In this document: in pieces, positions 35,335 to 41,751 of the stretch
Layout: the number at the start of each line of letters is the position of its first letter
Numbering within the stretch: position 1 is the first letter of the stretch
Origin: Hymenobacter sp. IS2118
GTDB lineage: Bacteria; Bacteroidota; Bacteroidia; Cytophagales; Hymenobacteraceae
Assembly (NCBI RefSeq): GCF_000715495.1
Contig: NZ_JNLX01000135.1
Span: forward strand, 1-47,336
Length of the DNA stretch: 47,336 nucleotides
Direction of reading: 5' to 3'
Notes under the pieces: model-generated
Database searches by the model: none
What the model saw: the letters and a program-made list of their open reading frames with translations, nothing else
Told to the model about the DNA's origin: nothing
Program-made: the position numbers and the translations under genes

Positions 35335-36108
35335 TTAGGAAAGCAGCTGAGCATCCGAGCCCGCCGCCGGTGGCAGCATGGGCAGGGCTTGGGACTTCAC
35401 CGTAAACGCGAGGTAGAAAACAGCCCGGCCGTGTTTTTCCAAGTGAGCGTCAATCCGCAGGTCGGTGGTGGCATTAATCTGCTCGATAGCCGCTTCCAAT
35501 ACGTGCTTGCGGAAAGAGGTGAAGCCCCGCTGCTTTTCGTGGCCCTGCTCATCCAGTAAGCCCAGCAGCTGCTTGAAATCGGGCACGGTGAAGGTGGGCG
35601 TGCGCCCCTTGGCTTTGTAGCGGCAGCACAGGGCATAAATCCGCTTGGTGTGCTTGCTCGAAAGCTGTAGAAACGCCCGCAGACTGGTGGCGGGAATCAC
35701 GTCGCGCAGTTCGAGTAGATGCGGGATGCCGGTTCGGGCGAGTTTGATTTGCAGCAGGCCCTGTCCCGGCACGGAACGAATGCGGTCGAAAAGGCGCAGC
35801 GGCCGGTACTGCTCCTGCTTGCCCCGGATGGTCAGCGGTTGAGCCACCAGCGCCGCGGCTGCGGCCACCACGTAGCTGTAGTTATGCTTTTTGCCCGCCG
35901 CTGCGGAAAAGCCACCAAGCCACAGCTCCACCGTGCGGGTAGCCGTCTCTTCTTCCAGCGTGGAGAGAAAGTAAAACAACAGGTCGAGCTGCAAGCCGCT
36001 GTAGGCAAAGCGGGCCGTGGTCAGGTCGGGGAGCCAGGTGGCGGGCAGCACGCGGGGCGGGGCGGATGCTTGCCGGGCCGCGGGCCGCTGGAGGGGATGA
36101 CGGGGCAT
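35335..36108 (-). CDS. Second Rep_3-like replication protein
   Basis: The 257-residue protein resembles plasmid initiators of the Rep_3 type, with two winged-helix halves. Segments seen are RFAYSGLQLDLLFYFLSTLEEE, GLLQIKLARTGIPHLLELR, SKHTKRIYALCCRYKAKG at about 150-168 (the conserved helix of the family) and FTVPDFKQLLGLLD. It is more divergent than the initiator at 37562. Iterons were seen only near the other rep gene, so this one may be an accessory initiator or a relic of a fused replicon. It runs antisense to parA, with array 3 in the gap. Confidence 0.75.
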   Translation of the reverse strand: MPRHPLQRPAARQASAPPRVLPATWLPDLTTARFAYSGLQLDLLFYFLSTLEEETATRTVELWLGGFSAAAGKKHNYSYVVAAAAALVAQPLTIRGKQEQYRPLRLFDRIRSVPGQGLLQIKLARTGIPHLLELRDVIPATSLRAFLQLSSKHTKRIYALCCRYKAKGRTPTFTVPDFKQLLGLLDEQGHEKQRGFTSFRKHVLEAAIEQINATTDLRIDAHLEKHGRAVFYLAFTVKSQALPMLPPAAGSDAQLLS

Positions 36109-36194
36109 GAGGCGGGTGGTGAGGTGCGGTAAGCGAAAAGCGTATGTGGGCCAATTCCAGAATCCTACTGGCTTTTCAAGGAGAAAAAATTGCT

Positions 36195-36257
36195 ATCGGT
36201 AACATTAGTAACACGGGTAATATAGGTAACATTGGTACGATAAGTAACACGGGTAAC
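36195..36257 (+). repeat. 9-bp direct-repeat array 3 (seven units), upstream of parA
   Basis: Seven units of AYNNGTAAY start at 36195 (ATCGGTAAC, ATTAGTAAC, ACGGGTAAT, ATAGGTAAC, ATTGGTACG, ATAAGTAAC, ACGGGTAAC), ending 24 bp before the parA start. The position matches that of centromere sites recognised by small ribbon-helix-helix partition proteins. Confidence 0.85.
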
Positions 36258-36268
36258 ACTCCGTTGCG

Positions 36269-36276
36269 TATGTTTG
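36269..36276 (+). promoter_or_regulatory. -7 promoter box of parA
   Basis: TATGTTTG, an exact TAnnTTTG box, ends four bases before the parA ATG. The transcript should be leaderless. Array 3 occupies the upstream promoter region, so a protein bound there could repress parA. Confidence 0.62.
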
Positions 36277-36280
36277 CGCC

Positions 36281-37024
36281 ATGAGCAAAATACTCGCGTT
36301 TACAAACCAAAAGGGGGGAGTGGGCAAAACTACGTCCACGGCCAACGTCGGGGCGGGCCTCGCCCGGGCCGGCCAGCGGGTGCTGCTGGTGGACCTGGAC
36401 CCCCAGGCCAACCTGACCAAAGGCCTGGGCCTGGTCGATGCCGAGCAGAACGTGTACGGGGCGTTGCTGGGCGAGTACCGCCTGAAAGCCTACTCGCTGC
36501 ACGAGAATCTGGCGTTGGTGGCGGGCTCCCCGGCCCTGTCAGGTTTCGAGAAGGTCAAGGGCGACGAGCTGGACCGCGAGTTTCTGCTGAAGGAGTTACT
36601 CGAACCCCTGCGCGAGCGTTGCGACTACATTCTGCTGGATTGCCCGCCGGCCCTGGGCCTTGTCACTCTCAACGCCTACGCCTGCGCCCAGGCCCTCTAT
36701 GTGCCGTTGGAAGCCCAGATGTACGCCGCTGACGGCTTGGAGAAGGTGCTGGAGCTGGTCGGCCGGGTGCGGCGGCGCCTGAACCCCGGTCTGTCGGTGG
36801 GCGGCATCTTCTTCACCCGCCACGACGGCCGCAAAATTCTGCGCCGCGAGACGGCCGAGGAACTACGGGCGCTGTATCCGGGCCTGGTCCTGACCAGCTT
36901 CATTCGCGAGAGCATTGCCCTGGGCGAAGCCCCCCACTTGGGCCAGGACATTTTCACCTACGCCCCGCAGAGCGCCGGGGCCACCGACTACCAGGCGCTG
37001 GTGGCCGAGATTCTCACCCGCTAA
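36281..37024 (+). CDS. parA: ParA-type partition ATPase
   Basis: The 247-residue protein has the deviant Walker A motif KGGVGKTT at 11-18, the VLLVDLDPQANLT block, the Walker B DYILLDCPPALG and the C-terminal helix typical of small ParA/Soj ATPases. There is no N-terminal DNA-binding extension, as in the type Ib group that works with small ribbon-helix-helix partners. It forms nucleotide-dependent patches on the nucleoid that move plasmid copies apart. A partner gene starts 14 bp downstream. It shares a leaderless-type promoter with the rep gene. Confidence 0.95.
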   Translation: MSKILAFTNQKGGVGKTTSTANVGAGLARAGQRVLLVDLDPQANLTKGLGLVDAEQNVYGALLGEYRLKAYSLHENLALVAGSPALSGFEKVKGDELDREFLLKELLEPLRERCDYILLDCPPALGLVTLNAYACAQALYVPLEAQMYAADGLEKVLELVGRVRRRLNPGLSVGGIFFTRHDGRKILRRETAEELRALYPGLVLTSFIRESIALGEAPHLGQDIFTYAPQSAGATDYQALVAEILTR

Positions 37025-37038
37025 TCCGTTCGCTTCTC

Positions 37039-37542
37039 ATGGCTAAGACCTTCAAAAACCTGCCCCGCCCCAGCGAGTCAACCGCGCCCAAGCCCACGTC
37101 GGAACGCGACTTTTTCGACCTCAGCGACGTACCCGCGCCAGAAAAAAAGGCAGCTGAAAATCCAGAAACGGCATATATCACCGGTAATATTGGTAACACT
37201 GGTAATACCAGTAACACGGATAACATCGGTAACACAACAGAGAAGACGAAGCCTGTTTCAGTACTCGCCGCCGTGCCCGCTCCTGCCAGTGCCGCGCCCG
37301 ATGGTGTGCGGCAAACCTTCGTGCTGAGCCGGGGCCATCTGGAGCAGCTGCGCGATTTTGTGCACGCCCGCCGGGTCCAGGGCGACTACAGCTACTCGCA
37401 GAAGCAGGCCCTCCAGGAAGCCCTGGAATTGCTCTTCGCCGGGGCAGCCCCGGCCCCGCCGCGGCCGGCCCAGGCCCGCGAGCAGGAGCAGCAGCGCCGG
37501 CAGCGCATCCAGCAGGGCCGCCAGGGCAGCACCGGCGAGTAG
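37039..37542 (+). CDS. ParB-like partition partner (ribbon-helix-helix type)
   Basis: The 167-residue protein has an N-terminal tail (FKNLPRPSESTAPKP...), a repetitive stretch GNIGNTGNTSNTDNIGNT encoded by 9-bp array 4, and a C-terminal domain from about 92 to 135 (QTFVLSRGHLEQLRDFVHARRV, then YSYSQKQALQEALELLF) compatible with a ribbon-helix-helix DNA-binding fold, followed by a basic Gln/Arg-rich tail. Its place directly after parA identifies it as the centromere-binding partner. Type Ib partners bind tandem short direct repeats, and arrays of that kind lie upstream of parA. Confidence 0.78.
   Translation: MAKTFKNLPRPSESTAPKPTSERDFFDLSDVPAPEKKAAENPETAYITGNIGNTGNTSNTDNIGNTTEKTKPVSVLAAVPAPASAAPDGVRQTFVLSRGHLEQLRDFVHARRVQGDYSYSQKQALQEALELLFAGAAPAPPRPAQAREQEQQRRQRIQQGRQGSTGE
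37180..37233 (+). repeat. 9-bp direct-repeat array 4 (six units), within the parB-like gene
   Basis: Six units (ACCGGTAAT, ATTGGTAAC, ACTGGTAAT, ACCAGTAAC, ACGGATAAC, ATCGGTAAC) of the same consensus as the intergenic arrays lie in frame, so each adds one tripeptide of type T/I-G/S/D-N. Confidence 0.85.
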
Positions 37543-37561
37543 CCGGGCCGGGCGTCCCCGC

Positions 37562-38476
37562 CTAGACGCCGAAGAGCTTGGCCGTGTACGCGCCGACGTT
37601 TTCCAGCTCGTGGTTGGCCGCCCGCAGCTGAATCTTATGCAGCTGCCGGTTGATGTCGGCGAGCGAATGCAGGGTCAGCACTTTGTGGGCCTGGTCCGGG
37701 CGCAGGCCGAAGTGGGTCGTGAGCCGGCCGAATACGGCCGCGTTTGGGCCCTCGTACGCCACTATCTGCTGCTTGGGGTGGTAGTGGACCTGAAATTCGA
37801 TTTGCGTCACGCTACGGCCCTGTTTGAGGGGTTTATAGCTAAAGGAGAGGTCGGCCTTGCCGTTGATTTCGTGTTCCGACGGGTCCAGCACCCGGTTTTT
37901 GAAGTGGGTCCACTTCTCGTAGCGGTCCTTGCCCGTCTTAGGGTCGATGATGTCGAGCTGCTGCTTGAGCTGCTGCACGTCGATGCGGAAGGACTTATCC
38001 GGCAGGTTCTTGTACATGGAAAACAGCTCATAGAGCCGCTTGGCGTACTTGCTGTTCAGCGTCAGCGCCGTGTGCAGCTGCATCGTGGTGAAGCGCTCCT
38101 TCAACTCCACGTACAGCGGGCGCACCTTCTGGCTCAGCTCCAGCTCGATGATGCCCTGGCCGGTCATGTACTCGGCCGACGCGACGAACGTCGCCTGCAG
38201 CAGGTGCCCGTTGGGCAGAGTCGTTTCAAAGTAGCGGGTGATGAGCCGCTTGGTGGCGCGATGCAAGTCAGCCACTTTGATGGTCTCCCCCGTGAGGGCC
38301 ATCAACTCTCGGGCGGACACTTGGTAGAGCGTGTTGGGCGCATCGTCTTTTTTGATGCTGGCCATGACCATGTACAGGATGTTCTTCTCCAGGGCGGACA
38401 TCTCGTAGCGGGCCACCGTCAGGGCGTTGTCCTGCCAGAGTGTAGCCCCATCAAGCGGGGTAGGAACGTGCTTCAT
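37562..38476 (-). CDS. Rep_3-family plasmid replication initiator
   Basis: The 304-residue protein has the two winged-helix domains of iteron-binding initiators: YEMSALEKNILYMVMASIKK, YQVSARELMALTG near the N-terminus, and LNSKYAKRLYELFSMYKN at about 140-155, followed by FRIDVQQLKQQLDI and HFKNRVLDPSEHEIN. The five iterons at 38537-38664 lie about 60-190 bp upstream of its start and are the obvious binding sites. An inverted repeat of the iteron end sequence at 38492-38521 overlaps the promoter region, as in plasmids whose Rep dimers repress their own gene. It converges on the parB-like gene, 19 bp apart. Confidence 0.93.
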   Translation of the reverse strand: MKHVPTPLDGATLWQDNALTVARYEMSALEKNILYMVMASIKKDDAPNTLYQVSARELMALTGETIKVADLHRATKRLITRYFETTLPNGHLLQATFVASAEYMTGQGIIELELSQKVRPLYVELKERFTTMQLHTALTLNSKYAKRLYELFSMYKNLPDKSFRIDVQQLKQQLDIIDPKTGKDRYEKWTHFKNRVLDPSEHEINGKADLSFSYKPLKQGRSVTQIEFQVHYHPKQQIVAYEGPNAAVFGRLTTHFGLRPDQAHKVLTLHSLADINRQLHKIQLRAANHELENVGAYTAKLFGV

Positions 38477-38480
38477 AAAG

Positions 38481-38488
38481 CAAAGCTA
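38481..38488 (-). promoter_or_regulatory. -7 promoter box of rep
   Basis: On the minus strand TAGCTTTG (exact TAnnTTTG) ends four bases before the rep ATG at 38476, implying a leaderless transcript. Confidence 0.62.
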
Positions 38489-38491
38489 ACA

Positions 38492-38521
38492 AAGTTGTCG
38501 TTTAAAAGAACCAGACAACTT
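38492..38521. promoter_or_regulatory. Inverted repeat of iteron half-sites in the rep promoter
   Basis: AAGTTGTC at 38492-38499 and GACAACTT at 38514-38521 form an 8-bp inverted repeat with a 14-bp spacer. GACAACTT is the 3' end of each iteron. An operator for Rep dimers is the likely role. Confidence 0.6.
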
Positions 38522-38536
38522 ACGTACGGCAATACC

Positions 38537-38664
38537 CACGAACTTTTTGACAACCTTCACGGGCTTCCCACGAACTTTTTGACAACTTTCAACCCCGGTT
38601 TCACGAACTTTTTGACAACTTTCACGAACTTTTTGACAACTTTCACGAACTTTTTGACAACTTT
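38537..38664 (+). repeat. Replication iterons (five 21-bp copies)
   Basis: CACGAACTTTTTGACAACTTT occurs at 38537 (one change), 38569, 38602, 38623 and 38644. The last three are directly tandem at 21-bp period and the first two are spaced by 32 and 33 bp. Spacings close to whole helical turns upstream of a Rep_3 gene mark this as the plasmid replication origin. Confidence 0.93.
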
Positions 38665-39101
38665 GGTGCTCTGGCGGCGTTGCTAATCAAGTAGTTACGG
38701 CACCCCCAAATAACAAGTAATGAAAAAGAATTGTCACAAATAATTGAACGCGCAGGCGAAGGCTTTTAAAGTGTTCGGGAAGAGGGGCATCTGAACGACA
38801 GTCAAGAGAAAAGCAAAAATCAACCAACGAAAGCTTCGCACACCAGGGCGCGGCCGACTATAAACTATATATTACTAGTAATTAAAGATTTATAACTATA
38901 AATGTTGAGCTTGTACTAACTAATGCTAATGGTGGTTATTGCGTGCAAATCATTAGCCTAATCACCCGCATTGGTCACTGAATATGGCCCACCAAGGGCC
39001 TCCCAAAAAGACCATCTTGTTTCAAGTTCTGCTTGTAGTTCGTGTTAAAAACAGGTTAGATTAGACAGGTATTTTTTGTACTTTCAGATTATGTCTCTTT
39101 A
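38665..39101. other. AT-rich origin-side region without genes
   Basis: No supportable gene. The stretch around 38868-38910 (ACTATAAACTATATATTAC and following) is nearly pure A+T and is a good candidate for the DNA-unwinding element next to the iterons. No clear DnaA box was seen. The transposon TnB begins at 39102; the bases just before it read CTTTA. Confidence 0.55.
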
Positions 39102-39139
39102 GGGGTAGCACAAGAGTAGGAACAGAAAGTATCGGTAGG
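39102..39139 (+). repeat. TnB left terminal inverted repeat
   Basis: 38 bp, matching the inverted right end (47299-47336) except at two positions (28 and 34). Confidence 0.92.
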
Positions 39140-39303
39140 GGAAAACTGCGTGGTCGGCTGTCTCAAAATACGGCCGTTTTAGCGGCCCACCCGCCTGGCC
39201 TGCTTTGCGCCCCGAAAAGCGACCAAAGATTGTCTCATTTCCTGTTCTCACCAATCAACGACTCGCTATCTTCGCCTCCGTTGACTTCCTGAGAAAAACT
39301 ACC
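39140..39303. promoter_or_regulatory. Probable res region of TnB
   Basis: The 164 bp between the left repeat and the resolvase gene, the usual place of res. It contains two copies of TGTCTCA (near 39158 and 39233) and the near-palindrome around CGGCCG (39172-39177). Individual subsites cannot be assigned from sequence alone. Confidence 0.4.
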
Positions 39304-39894
39304 ATGATTTTCGGCTATGCCCGTGTGAGCACCTCCGACCAGCAGCTGCACCTGCAGACCGATGCCTTGCAGGCTTACGGCTGTGCCGAGGTGGCCCAGG
39401 AAAAAGTGTCATCCGTGAAAGAGCGTCCGGCACTCCAACACCTGTTGGCCCGGCTGCGGCCCGGCGACACGCTCGTGGTCTGGAAGCTGGACCGGCTGGG
39501 CCGTTCGCTGAAGGACCTAGTCACGTTGGTGACGGGGTTTCAAGACAACGGCATCCACTTCGTCAGCCTACAGGACCACCTGGATACGACCACGGCGCAG
39601 GGCCGGCTTATGTTCAATCTGTTCGCCTCACTGGCCGAGTTTGAGCGCGACATTATCCGCGAGCGCACCAAGGCCGGACTGACGGCTGCCCGGGCGCGGG
39701 GACGACAGGGCGGTCGGCCCAAAGGCCTCTCGAAGGAAGCCCTCTCCAAGGCGCAGGCGGCGAAGACGCTTTACTTGCAACAGGACAAAACGGTGGCGGA
39801 AATCGGACAACTGCTGGGCGTGGGACGAGCGACGATTTACCGGTACCTCGCGCACTTGGATGTACCCACTGGCGGCACCCGTACGCCGGCTTGA
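39304..39894 (+). CDS. tnpR: TnB resolvase (serine recombinase)
   Basis: ATG 39304 gives 196 residues: the catalytic domain MIFGYARVSTSDQQLHLQ with the nucleophilic Ser of RVST, WKLDRLGRSLKDLV, GRLMFNLFASLAEFERDIIRERTKAGL and a C-terminal helix-turn-helix (TVAEIGQLLGVGRATIYRYLAHL). This is the standard Tn3-type resolvase, which separates cointegrates at res. An upstream extension of 33 codons is open but lies outside the conserved domain. It is clearly different from the recombinase at 2536. Confidence 0.95.
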   Translation: MIFGYARVSTSDQQLHLQTDALQAYGCAEVAQEKVSSVKERPALQHLLARLRPGDTLVVWKLDRLGRSLKDLVTLVTGFQDNGIHFVSLQDHLDTTTAQGRLMFNLFASLAEFERDIIRERTKAGLTAARARGRQGGRPKGLSKEALSKAQAAKTLYLQQDKTVAEIGQLLGVGRATIYRYLAHLDVPTGGTRTPA

Positions 39895-39949
39895 GTCGCC
39901 TGCACAAACGCTTTTTCGCAAACGGAGTGACTGCCGAAAAAAGTCTTTA

Positions 39950-39977
39950 TGCAACATCATTCCGACTGACCGGTCTC
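39950..39977 (+). promoter_or_regulatory. ECF-type promoter of the sigma operon
   Basis: TGCAAC at 39950 and, 16 bases further, GGTCTC at 39972 form an ECF-like -35/-10 pair, eight bases before the sigma-factor start. The 16-base block CTGACCGGTCTCATGC and the distance to TGCAAC are identical to the second copy at 41043. Confidence 0.7.
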
Positions 39978-39985
39978 ATGCCTAG

Positions 39986-40600
39986 ATGAGCAAACTGCCC
40001 GCCTTCCCCGTGACCGACCAGCAGCTTGTGGCGCAGGTGCTGGGAGGAAATACCGCGGCTTTTGGGCAAATCGTGCAGCGCACGGAGGGGCTGGTCACGC
40101 AGATGGTATTCAAAATGATTCGCCACCCCGCGGACCGTCCGGATGTCGCGCAGGAAGTGTACCTGAAGGTTTTTAAGCATTTGGCCGGGTTCAAGTTTCA
40201 AGCAAAGCTTTCCACGTGGGTCGGTCAGATTGCCTACAACACGTGCCTGCATTACCTGGAAAAGAAGCAACTGGTGCTAGTGGACTTGTCGGAGCACAAG
40301 CCGGACAACTCGTCGGACGAAGGCCGTAGTCCCCCCTTCGGTTTAGTGGCCGGGCCAGACTACGACCCGGAAGCGGCCCTTTTTGACCAAGACCTGGCCG
40401 GTATTTTAAGCACGGCCATCGAGCAATTGCCCCCGCTCTACCGCACCCTGATTGCCTTGTATCACCAGCAGGAACTGAGCTACGAGGAAATTGCCCAGAT
40501 AACCTCTCTGCCGGACGGGACCGTGAAAAACTACCTCTTTCGGGCGCGGAAACAGCTAAAACAACAGCTATTGGCCACTTATAAACGAGACGAATTATGA
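39986..40600 (+). CDS. ECF RNA polymerase sigma factor
   Basis: The 204-residue protein has sigma region 2 (DRPDVAQEVYLKVFKHLAGFKFQAKLSTWVGQIAYN) and sigma region 4 (LPPLYRTLIALYHQQELSYEEIAQITSLPDGTVKNYLFRARKQL), without region 3, as in extracytoplasmic-function sigma factors. Such factors redirect RNA polymerase after an envelope signal. The next gene encodes a zinc-type anti-sigma factor that overlaps it by four bases (ATGA). A matching promoter just upstream suggests that it transcribes its own operon. Carriage on a Tn3 transposon is unusual. Confidence 0.94.
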   Translation: MSKLPAFPVTDQQLVAQVLGGNTAAFGQIVQRTEGLVTQMVFKMIRHPADRPDVAQEVYLKVFKHLAGFKFQAKLSTWVGQIAYNTCLHYLEKKQLVLVDLSEHKPDNSSDEGRSPPFGLVAGPDYDPEAALFDQDLAGILSTAIEQLPPLYRTLIALYHQQELSYEEIAQITSLPDGTVKNYLFRARKQLKQQLLATYKRDEL

Positions 40601-41037
40601 CCAGCCCCCATCTCACCGAGCGCGCCCTTCAGGAAGCGGCGGAATCCACCTCCTTGCTGCCGGACTCCCAGGCAGCACACCTGCGCGGCTGCCGCTTGTG
40701 TCAGGGCCGGGTGGCTACGTACCAGCATCTGTTCACGGCCGCCGCCCACCTGCCGCCCCCGGTCTTCGCTTTCGACCTCACGGCGAGCGTCCTGGCACAG
40801 TTGCCCCGGCCCCAGCCCGCCTTTCCCTGGGTGCTCAGCGGAGTGGCCGCCCTCGTGCTGGCGGTGGTGGTGGCGTTCCTGGCCGTATTTGGCGGCCAGC
40901 TGGTACCGATTTTACAAAGCTTGGGCACCGGGCTAGGGGCTGGGCTGCTGGCCGTGACGGGCTTGGTCGTGGCCGGGCAATGCCTGGAATTGCTGACCCG
41001 GCACCGCCAGCAAATGCGCCTGCTGACTTTTTCTTGA
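40597..41037 (+). CDS. Anti-sigma factor (ZAS type) with membrane helices
   Basis: The 146-residue protein begins with a short cytoplasmic domain holding H-x3-C-x2-C (His28, Cys32, Cys35, in HLRGCRLC), the zinc-binding signature of anti-sigma domains. Two hydrophobic helices follow (WVLSGVAALVLAVVVAFLAVF and LGAGLLAVTGLVVAGQ). There is no large periplasmic sensor domain. It should hold the ECF factor at the membrane; what relieves it is unknown. Its start overlaps the sigma gene. Confidence 0.87.
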   Translation: MTSPHLTERALQEAAESTSLLPDSQAAHLRGCRLCQGRVATYQHLFTAAAHLPPPVFAFDLTASVLAQLPRPQPAFPWVLSGVAALVLAVVVAFLAVFGGQLVPILQSLGTGLGAGLLAVTGLVVAGQCLELLTRHRQQMRLLTFS

Positions 41038-41042
41038 TTTTT

Positions 41043-41070
41043 TGCAACCTGACTGGCGCTGACCGGTCTC
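41043..41070 (+). promoter_or_regulatory. Second copy of the ECF-type promoter
   Basis: TGCAAC at 41043, ten bases, then the block CTGACCGGTCTCATGC at 41059-41074, the same as upstream of the sigma gene. It precedes the small membrane-protein gene by 26 bases and probably drives it and the receptor gene beyond. GACCGGTC inside the block is itself palindromic, so an operator is the alternative. Confidence 0.7.
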
Positions 41071-41096
41071 ATGCGGTATTACCCCCAACCCGACTT

Positions 41097-41531
41097 ATGA
41101 AAAGGTTTCTGTTGCTGCTGTTTTGCTGCCTGACCGCCGGGGAAGCATCGGCCCAATCGGCCCTGCTACCGACCCTTGATGCCAACGCGGTGGAGATTGC
41201 GCGACGGGTCATTTTTCCAGCCATCGCCCTTTTCCTGCTCGGCTACTTCGTTTTGGCAGCCATTAAACTGGTACTTAATTACTTACTAAAAAACAAAATA
41301 GTTGATACGGCCATCATTTCGGAAAGCGTGGTCGAGCGCCTATTGCCCGGCCCGCAGGACGAGCTAAACAAAGTGGTGAAGTGGGTCGCGTTGCTCCTGA
41401 GCACTGGCGCGGGGCTCACGGCGTGTAATTGGTACCTACCCCTGGGCCTGCACTCCGTCATCATCCTAGTGTTCAGCACCGCCTTGGGCTTCCTGGCTTA
41501 CTATCTATTCCTGCGCCGACAAGCGAAGTAA
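41097..41531 (+). CDS. Small membrane protein, target of the ECF promoter
   Basis: ATG 41097 gives 144 residues: a signal peptide (MKRFLLLLFCCLTAGEASAQ) and two or three membrane segments (FPAIALFLLGYFVLAAIKLVL, ALLLSTGAGLTA, SVIILVFSTALGFLAYYLFL). I recognise no family. Frames extending further upstream overlap the anti-sigma gene and were discarded, because ATG 41097 provides a proper signal sequence. It lies between the anti-sigma gene and the receptor and has its own ECF-type promoter. Confidence 0.78.
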   Translation: MKRFLLLLFCCLTAGEASAQSALLPTLDANAVEIARRVIFPAIALFLLGYFVLAAIKLVLNYLLKNKIVDTAIISESVVERLLPGPQDELNKVVKWVALLLSTGAGLTACNWYLPLGLHSVIILVFSTALGFLAYYLFLRRQAK

Positions 41532-41751
41532 CCCCTCGTAACCCCCTATTCTCGTTAGTTTCGAACGCGAGGGCAGCGAGTACGCGAGGGAAATTACTGC
41601 CTCATCTCCTTTTCTTTTTCTGTCATCTTACTTCCAAACCCCGATGAATCAGCCGGTATTCTCAGCTCAATTTACTAGGTATTGCCTGGTAGCTTGTATT
41701 GCAATAAACCTTGTCAGTCAATTTCTTATGCCGAATGTTAAAAGAGCTGTC

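Noticed and set aside
34011..37233. Regularly spaced short repeats as a CRISPR array
   Set aside because: Units are 9 bp and directly tandem, with no unique spacers and no cas genes; partition-type arrays fit better.
38537..38664. 21-bp repeats as a CRISPR array
   Set aside because: Three copies are tandem without spacers and all lie upstream of a Rep_3 gene; these are iterons.
37358..38686. Plus-strand frame of 442 codons overlapping rep
   Set aside because: It is the antisense of rep and the iterons; rep has clear initiator motifs and a promoter box.
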